Assembly (NCBI GenBank): GCA_009760885.1
Contig: CM019716.1
Coordinates: forward strand, 10,734,438-10,798,437
Length of the DNA: 64,000 nucleotides
Reading direction: 5' to 3'
DNA from: Achatina immaculata
Taxonomy: Eukaryota; Mollusca; Gastropoda; Stylommatophora; Achatinidae
Shown: one piece after another, positions 57,701 to 64,000 of the stretch
How positions within the stretch are numbered: position 1 is the first letter of the stretch
Layout: each line of letters starts with the position of its first letter
Made by a program: the position numbers and the translations under genes
Notes under the pieces: generated by a model
Database searches by the model: none
Told to the model about the DNA's origin: nothing
The model's input: only the letters and a program-made list of their open reading frames with translations

Positions 57701-60700
57701 CCACAATCTTTAATATTTCTAGTCACCTTCATTTATCTTTTCTGTCACCACACTATCACATTCCTGTCACAATCTAATATTTCTAGTCACCTTCATTTAT
57801 CTCTTCTGTCACCATATATTTCATCTCCTTAGTTTTAAATTATCAATATTGCTCAAACTTTAACTTTAGTATCTACTATACCTATCTATTCAACAAGATC
57901 CCTATCTATCATACCTATCTGTTCAACAAGATCCCTATCTATCATACCTATCTATTCAACAAGATCCCTATCATTTATATCTATCTGTTCAACAAGATCC
58001 CTATCTATCATACCTATCTGTTCAACAAGATCCCTATCTACTATACCTATCTGTTCAACAAGATCCCTACCTACTATACCTATCTGTTCAACAAGATCCC
58101 TGTCTACTATACCTATCTGTTCAGCAAGATCCCTATCTACTATACCTATCTGTTCAACAAGATCCCTGTCTACTATACCTATCTGTTCAACAAGATCCCT
58201 ATCTACTATACCTATCTGTTCAACAAGATCCTTATCTATCATACCTATCTGTTCAACAAGATCCCTGTCTACTATACTTACTTGCTCAACAAGATCCCTG
58301 TCTACTATACTTACTTGCTCACCAAGATCCCTGTCTACTATACCTATCTGTTCAACAAGATCCCTATCTATCATACCTATCTATTCAACAAGATCCCTAT
58401 CTATCATACCTATCTGTTCAACAAGATCCCTATCTATCATACCTATCTATTCAACAAGATCCCTATCATTTATATCTATCTGTTCAACAAGATCCCTATC
58501 TATCATACCTATCTGTTCAACAAGATCCCTGTCTACTATACCTATCTGTTCAACAAGATCCCTATCTACTATACCTATCTGCTCAACAAGATCCCTGTCC
58601 CTGTCTACTATACCTATCTGTTCAACAAGATCCCTGTCCACTATACCTATCTGCTCAAAAAGATCCCTATCTATTATACCTATCTGTTCAACAAGATCCC
58701 TGTCTACTATACCTATCTGTTCAGCAAGATCCCTATCTACTATACCTATCTGTTCAACAAGATCCCTGTCTACTATACCTATCTGTTCAACAAGATCCCT
58801 ATCTACTATACCTATCTGTTCAACAAGATCCTTATCTATCATACCTATCTGTTCAACAAGATCCCTGTCTACTATACTTACTTGCTCAACAAGATCCCTG
58901 TCTACTATACTTACTTGCTCACCAAGATCCCTGTCTACTATACCTATCTGTTCAACAAGATCCCTATCTATCATACCTATCTATTCAACAAGATCCCTAT
59001 CTATCATACCTATCTGTTCAACAAGATCCCTATCTATCATACCTATCTATTCAACAAGATCCCTATCATTTATATCTATCTGTTCAACAAGATCCCTATC
59101 TATCATACCTATCTGTTCAACAAGATCCCTGTCTACTATACCTATCTGTTCAACAAGATCCCTATCTACTATACCTATCTGCTCAACAAGATCCCTGTCC
59201 CTGTCTACTATACCTATCTGTTCAACAAGATCCCTATCTACTATACCTATCTGCTCAAAAAGATCCCTATCTATTATACCTATCTGTTCAACAAGATCCC
59301 TGTCTACTATACCTATCTGTTCAGCAAGATCCCTATCTACTATACCTATCTGTTCAACAAGATCCCTGTCTACTATACCTATCTGTTCAACAAGATCCCT
59401 ATCTACTATACCTATCTGTTCAACAAGATCCTTATCTATCATACCTATCTGTTCAACAAGATCCCTGTCTACTATACTTACTTGCTCAACAAGATCCCTG
59501 TCTACTATACTTACTTGCTCACCAAGATCCCTGTCTACTATACCTATCTGTTCAACAAGATCCCTATCTATCATACCTATCTATTCAACAAGATCCCTAT
59601 CTATCATACCTATCTGTTCAACAAGATCCCTATCTATCATACCTATCTATTCAACAAGATCCCTATCATTTATATCTATCTGTTCAACAAGATCCCTATC
59701 TATCATACCTATCTGTTCAACAAGATCCCTGTCTACTATACCTATCTGTTCAACAAGATCCCTATCTACTATACCTATCTGCTCAACAAGATCCCTGTCC
59801 CTGTCTACTATACCTATCTGTTCAACAAGATCCCTATCTATCATACCTATCTGTTCAACAAGATCCCTATCTATCATACCTATCTGTTCAACAAGATCCC
59901 TGTCTACTATACCTATCTGTTCAACAAGATCCCTGTCTACTATACCTATCTGTTCAACAATATCTCTATCATTTATACCTATCTGTTCAACAAGATCCCT
60001 ATCTACTATACCTATCTGTTCAACAAGACCCCTGTCTACTATACCTATCTGTTCAACAAGATCCTTATCTATCATACCTATCTGTTCAACAAGATCCCTG
60101 TCTACTATACCTATCTGTTCAACAAGATCCCTGTCTACTATACTTACTTGCTCAACAAGATCCCTGTCTATTATACCTATCTGTTCAACAAGATCCTTAT
60201 CTATCATACCTATCTGTTCAACAAGATCCCTATCTATTATACCTATCTGTTCAACAAGATCCCTATCTATTATACCTATCTGTTCAACAATATCCTTACG
60301 TACTTCACCTATCTCTCTACAAGAACCCTATGTACTTCACCAACTTGCTCAACAAGATCTCTATGTACTTCACCAACCTGCTCAACAAGATCTCTATGTA
60401 CTTCACCAACCTGCTCAACAAGATCTCCAGCAACTGTCCTTACAAGATCGTAAAAATCATTGGAAGTAAAGGATTCGGGGATCCAAAATGAAACGTCATT
60501 AACACACTGTGGGAATTTACTCACTGACTGTATGATTAAAAAAAATGATATAGATATATCACACATACACATACATTATATGCAGACAAGTAGTATCGGT
60601 TTATCCACATATAATATAAATCTTTACACTACATATACATATATACATAAACTGAAATTCCTAGGATACACTTGTAAATTCTATGAACAACTAGTTCAGT

Positions 60701-62918
60701 GTCTCATCTTCTTCCTCATACATCTTTCAGTATAAAGGAGACAAAGTCTTGACAGGGCTTGACACTTCATATAATGGGATGTTTAAGGTGTTTGTAATTT
60801 CCTCTCAAACATGTCCACCACATAAAACTCTAAAGAGGACACTGTTAAGAGAAACCAAATTAGCAGGCATAAAATCTCTTGATAAGGTTGACAAGCTCGC
60901 CAAAAACAGGAAAACTTGGCAAACTACCATGACAGCATGAGAGAACTACCATGACAGCCCTACATGAAGCATGAGAGAACTACCATGACAGCCCTACATG
61001 AAGCATGAGAGAACTACCATGACAGCCCTACATGAAGCATGAGAGAACTACCATGACAGCCCTACCTGAAGCATGAGAGAACTACCATGACAGCCCTACC
61101 TGAAGCATGAGAGAACTACCATGACAGCCTTACCTGAAGCATGAGAGAACTACCATGACAGCCCTACCTGAAGCATGAGAGAACTACCATGACAGCCTTA
61201 CCTGAAGCATGAGAGAACTACCATGACAGCCCTACATGAAGGATGAGAGAACTACCATGCCAGCCCTACCTGAAGCATGAGAGAACTACCATGACAGCCC
61301 TACCTGAAGCTTGAGAGAACTACCAAGCCAGCCTTATGTGAAGCATGAGAGAACTACCATGACCCTACCTGAAGCATGAGATAACTACCATGCCAGCCCT
61401 ATGTGAAGCATGAGAGAACTACTATGCCAGCCCTACGTGATGTTTAACAGCATGAGAAGGATGTAAGACTTTCCTCCCTCCATCTCAAGTGTGGGCAGCC
61501 TCTACCTCTGCTACCTACAATTCTTAGAGTGAATGTTTTCTGTGGTATACATCTGGTGGTAGTCATGTAACATGGACAAACCATCTGACATGCTGTTTCT
61601 GGAGGTAATGTAAACCTGATGTTACTCCAACCTTTGTCTTGATGGTGTTATTTCTTATTTGGTCTCTTCTTGTCACATTCAGTATTCTCCTTAAACATCT
61701 TGTTTCTGCTGTGGTGATTTTTCTTTAGCTTTTGGCTGTTAGTGTCCATGTTTGACATTGACAGCATAGAGTTGGGAGGAAAATTGTGCTGTACAGTGCC
61801 CTTTTTTGCTTCATTTGTGATGTATTTGTTTCTCAGTTAACGTGTCCTTTACTAGTTCATATAAACAAAAAAAAATTATCATGACGCAGAGAAGCTGCAA
61901 GTAACTGTGTGAAACTAGAATTTTATTTTTAATGAACTAGTTTGTTTGTTTGTTTGTTTGTTTTTCAAAATTAGCTCATTTAAAAAAAAAGTTTCGGTTT
62001 CACACAATTACTTTCAGTTTCTCTGTCCTGATATGCTGAAGTGGCTCCACCCAATGAAGTAAAAGTAATGAAGGTATAACAGTAATGAAAGCACCTACAA
62101 AATACTGTAGTACACAGAAACACTAGCAATGAATGAGATGATAATGGACAATGCAACTCAATGGCATGCTAGAATTGACAGGAAAAGCTAAAAAGAAACT
62201 TAACTGCTCATCTCTTCAGCATGGCTACATCAAGGTGGTGAGACAGCAGTCAACATATCTTAAACTGTATGACATGCATGCAAATTTGGGACTTCACAGT
62301 ACTCTGTCCCACTTATGAAAAACTGATCATCTTTTTTAAGTTAAAATATGGGACATTCTGTCAAGCAGTATGTGAATGTGCATACATGTATGCACAACAA
62401 AGTTAAATTTAAACCCAAAATTAATCAGCAGACCAGGTTTATAAATTTACTTACAAATGTGCCAGTCAGGTCTACTTGTACTTCTCTACACAGCAAATTT
62501 TCATCCACACAGCAACAAATTCTGGCTATTTTCAAATATGCAGCAATCAAAGTTGAGAATGCAGAACATGATGGGACATGTTTTAAAATAGGGGACATTT
62601 AGACATCCTGAATGAAGGATGATTCCCAGATCAAATCCTTAAAATATGGGACTGTCCCATAGAACAGTGGATGGTTGATCACCTTGTTTATGAACTATTA
62701 GAGTGGGTTAAGATGTTTTTCATCATAATAATCATGATAAAAAGCTGAATATTTCACCTTGTACGTGATGTTGTCATCATGATGTATGTTCTCGAACTGG
62801 TGCAGGAAGCCCGAGTCTCTGCTCCAGAAGAGCCTGATGTCTGGTACAGAGTAGAGCTTCATGGCCAACCTCTCTAGCCCAAGACCAAATGCCCAACCTG
62901 CCTTATCTGATGCTCCAC
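54334..62918 (-). CDS. FARS2: Mitochondrial phenylalanine-tRNA ligase (FARS2), 3' part
   Basis: Exons on the - strand: 62758-62918, 60411-60527 and 54334-54501 (two further copies of the last exon lie downstream). Intron phases match. The first exon carries class II synthetase motif 3 ([13 protein letters not shown]) and [10 protein letters not shown]. The second and third form the ferredoxin-fold anticodon-binding domain: [31 protein letters not shown], then [33 protein letters not shown] and C-terminal LGVQIR. The enzyme charges mitochondrial tRNA-Phe with phenylalanine in the matrix. About 148 C-terminal residues are in the window; the 5' exons lie beyond 64000. The last intron (about 5.9 kb) is almost entirely two minisatellites plus a LINE tail. 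Confidence 0.92.
54797..54990 (-). mobile_element. Probable LINE C-terminal fragment
   Basis: The - strand reads [11 protein letters not shown], then [18 protein letters not shown] followed by SEDDDGA. This resembles the terminal RDRxxWRxITANLC motif of RTE-like ORFs. Short and truncated. Confidence 0.5.
55040..57815. repeat. 66-bp minisatellite, about 42 copies, in the last FARS2 intron
   Basis: Units contain ACCACACTATCACATTCCTG, TCACAATCTTTAATATTTCT and AGTCACCTTCATTTATCTTT. Variants include CTGTCAC/CTGCCAC, plus one-base deletions. Confidence 0.95.
57860..60410. repeat. 33-bp minisatellite with 600-bp higher-order units, adjoining the FARS2 penultimate exon
   Basis: About 76 units; on the + strand TGTTCAACAAGATCCCT and (A/G)TCTA(C/T)(T/C)ATACCTATC. 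The variant order repeats every 600 bp (landmarks near 58443, 59043 and 59643); 600 equals eighteen units plus a 6-bp CCCTGT insertion. At the right end units grade into the exon-donor junction of FARS2 (see 60312-60410). The + strand 723-codon frame is not a gene. Confidence 0.95.
60312..60410 (-). repeat. Junction-proximal units of the 33-bp array with intact or near-intact donor sites
   Basis: On the - strand the exon end GATCTTGTTGAGCAG and donor GTTGGTGAAGTACATAGA are followed by a second copy with CAG|GTTGGT and a third with CAA|GTTGGT. A fourth has a one-base deletion, and the array form CAGATAGGT follows. Use of the second or third donor would add 11 or 22 residues in frame. Confidence 0.88.
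60411..60527 (-). CDS. FARS2: FARS2 penultimate exon
   Basis: Acceptor TTTTAATCATACAG, 39 codons in phase 0 from [12 protein letters not shown] to TVAGDLVEQ, start of the anticodon-binding domain. Donor GTTGGT is weak and is repeated downstream. Confidence 0.9.
60528..60930. other. FARS2 intron, no recognisable feature
   Basis: A short + frame at 60749-60940 has no recognisable homology and runs into a repeat. Confidence 0.4.
60931..61440. repeat. About 34-38-bp minisatellite, about 14 copies
   Basis: Units contain GCATGAGAGAACTACCATGA and CAGCCCTACCTGAA, more diverged at the right end. Confidence 0.92.
61445..61815 (-). mobile_element. LINE RT thumb fragment in a FARS2 intron
   Basis: The - strand reads [19 protein letters not shown], then [17 protein letters not shown] and [20 protein letters not shown]. 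This matches non-LTR RTs of the type LCYGCQTWxL...RCLRRI...RDxIRN...RWFGHVxRM. Stops are present. Confidence 0.78.
61878..62034. mobile_element. Small inverted-repeat element (MITE-like)
   Basis: Imperfect inverted arms of about 37 bp (ATCATGACGCAGAGAAGCTG..TGTGTGAAAC and its reverse complement with a few changes) around a core with (TTTG)n. No coding. Confidence 0.5.
62035..62757. other. FARS2 intron, no recognisable feature
   Basis: AT-rich unique sequence with short frames only. Confidence 0.45.
62758..62918 (-). CDS. FARS2: FARS2 exon with class II motif 3
   Basis: Acceptor TTTCCTGCCAG. Two bases of a split codon, then [33 protein letters not shown] and HDDNITYK. Donor GTGAAA, phase 0. 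The first Arg of ERLAM is the conserved motif 3 ATP-binding arginine. Confidence 0.92.
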
Positions 62919-62984
62919 CTGGCAGGAAACATAACTGTCTCACACACAGCACATTGTAACAGGAAACTGGTCAGTTCATTAAGA

Positions 62985-63900
62985 ATGGCAGAATCTAACC
63001 CCAACAGGTTCACTGAAACTAATAGAGTACTTAGCTGTAAATTGTAAGGTGTGGCTCGTCCAGCAGTGTCTGGCAGGAATGGATTTAGTAGAACGTGGAG
63101 ACTGTTTAAATGAAGACCTGTGATATGTGGTGGTGTGATAAGTGGTGGGTGGGGTGTAACTGGGGGTGGTGGATGGGGAACCAGGGAGAGGAGAGAGAGT
63201 GATACAATGTTGACCTAGCCAGGAGAAGTTGAAATAAGTGATTGGGGAAGAAGGGCTGCAAAGTGATGCTGTGAGGAGGTTTGACAAGTAAGAAGGGGTG
63301 GAGCTAAGTGAAGAGGTACTATAATGATTGAAGAGAATGTTAAGTGTAGCTGAACAGCGAGTTTAACCCATGTGGCTCCAGCATCCCATAATACTGGATA
63401 CAGCAGTTCTCAAGCGCCAGGCGGCTTGTGTCATCTGCATGACACTGATGGCTGTTACCAGAAAGTCAGATTTGCCTCTGTGGTTGGGGCCACTGAAATG
63501 ATTTGGGACTGGCTTTGAAGCATGCTGGGCGATGTCATACAGATGTTTTTGCATGCAGTCCCCTATTCTGAGGCCAGTCTCACCAATATACGTTATCCTC
63601 CATCTTTTGCAAACGATGATATATATCACATTATGGGACTCGCATGTGAATCTTTCATGAAGAGTGAGGATAGTTTTGTGAAAGGTGATCGTTTTCGTTT
63701 CCCAGACTATAGAGCAGGTAACACACCGGGGGCGGTTATATTTTCTGGTGCCAACATATGTAAGGCTCTGCTTCAAGTGGCTGTGGACAAAGATGTCCTT
63801 AAAGTTTGGCTCATGTTTGTATGCCAACAGGGGTGGATCAGAGAAAATGTCGTGAGTGTCGGTCAACTATAGGTCAGGTGTGACACATTGAAGGCCATTT
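62985..63900 (-). mobile_element. Penelope-like element C-terminal region with GIY-YIG endonuclease
   Basis: The - strand (63866-63363) reads PPLLAYKHEPNFKDIFVHSH, a Cys-rich linker (CNRPRC-like NRPRCVTC) and the GIY-YIG nuclease core VIYIIVCKRWRITYIGETGL followed by RIGDCMQKHLYDI. NHFSGPNH then follows near the C-terminus. The RT domain would lie to the right, outside or lost. The downstream part (62985-63360) is shared with 33770-34110. Confidence 0.85.
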
Positions 63901-64000
63901 CTTGTCATGTCCAGGCATAGGATTTTTTACAGTTAACTAAAGTTATTTAGGACATGTTTGTTTAATTTTTTATTTTTAGTTACAGAAAAGCTTAAAATAG
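63901..64000. other. Right edge, no recognisable feature
   Basis: AT-rich end of the window; may still be Penelope sequence. Confidence 0.3.

Noticed and set aside
57952..60207. In-frame 11-residue expansion of the FARS2 protein ([11 protein letters not shown] repeats resembling the DLVEKVDLIDK region of the enzyme)
   Set aside because: The enzyme continues in separate terminal exons beginning [13 protein letters not shown], so the array is intronic. A one-base deletion near 60320 and TAG stops in some units also break the frame.
58282..60453. 723-codon frame of [11 protein letters not shown] repeats
   Set aside because: It is the antisense of an array copied from the FARS2 exon-intron border; openness follows from a 33-bp unit without stops in that frame.

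Overview
The window looks like invertebrate nuclear DNA, most likely from a lophotrochozoan and possibly a mollusc. That placement is an inference from the types of mobile element and from two spliced animal genes; no marker in the window proves it. There is no bacterial gene organisation. By hand tally about 40-45 % of the window is tandem minisatellite, and much of the rest is decayed mobile elements: RTE-like LINEs, LINEs with an RNase H domain, Penelope-like elements, Tc1 and mariner transposons, and tRNA-derived SINEs. Most long open frames here are accidental open frames inside arrays and are not genes.

Two spliced genes can be reconstructed with consistent splice phases. (1) On the + strand, a CRAL-TRIO (SEC14-like) lipid-binding protein of 374 aa has five coding exons: 13763/13765-13862, 20979-21144, 23637-23814, 24987-25156 and 28447-28959. 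Its introns hold an antisense LINE and a large 33-bp array (intron 1), a mariner (intron 2), a SINE (intron 3), and an antisense LINE with a 36-bp array (intron 4). (2) On the - strand, the 3' part of mitochondrial phenylalanyl-tRNA synthetase (FARS2) has exons 62758-62918 and 60411-60527 and a terminal exon present in three copies (54334-54501, 53237-53404, 51165-51332). An unidentified coding exon (- strand, 1-190) runs off the left edge.

Layout. 1-13.5 kb: a partial exon, then arrays and nested LINE/SINE remnants. 13.5-29.4 kb: the CRAL-TRIO gene. 29.4-36 kb: more arrays, a LINE 3' end and a Penelope 3' end. 36-47.2 kb: a mosaic of nested direct duplications with SINEs, TA microsatellites and a 150-bp-arm foldback element carrying tRNA-like heads. 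47-50.5 kb: a broken Tc1 with an insertion. 49.4-54.8 kb: direct duplications that carry the FARS2 last exon. 55-60.4 kb: a 66-bp and a 33-bp array filling the last FARS2 intron. 60.4-64 kb: FARS2 exons and a Penelope GIY-YIG fragment.

The most striking pattern is that several minisatellites abut, and appear to have been seeded from, RNA-processing signals. These are the acceptor of CRAL-TRIO exon 1, both the acceptor and the donor of exon 2, the AATAAA-bearing 3' flank of the same gene, and the donor of the penultimate FARS2 exon. In two donor-derived arrays most copies carry AT where the true donor has GT.
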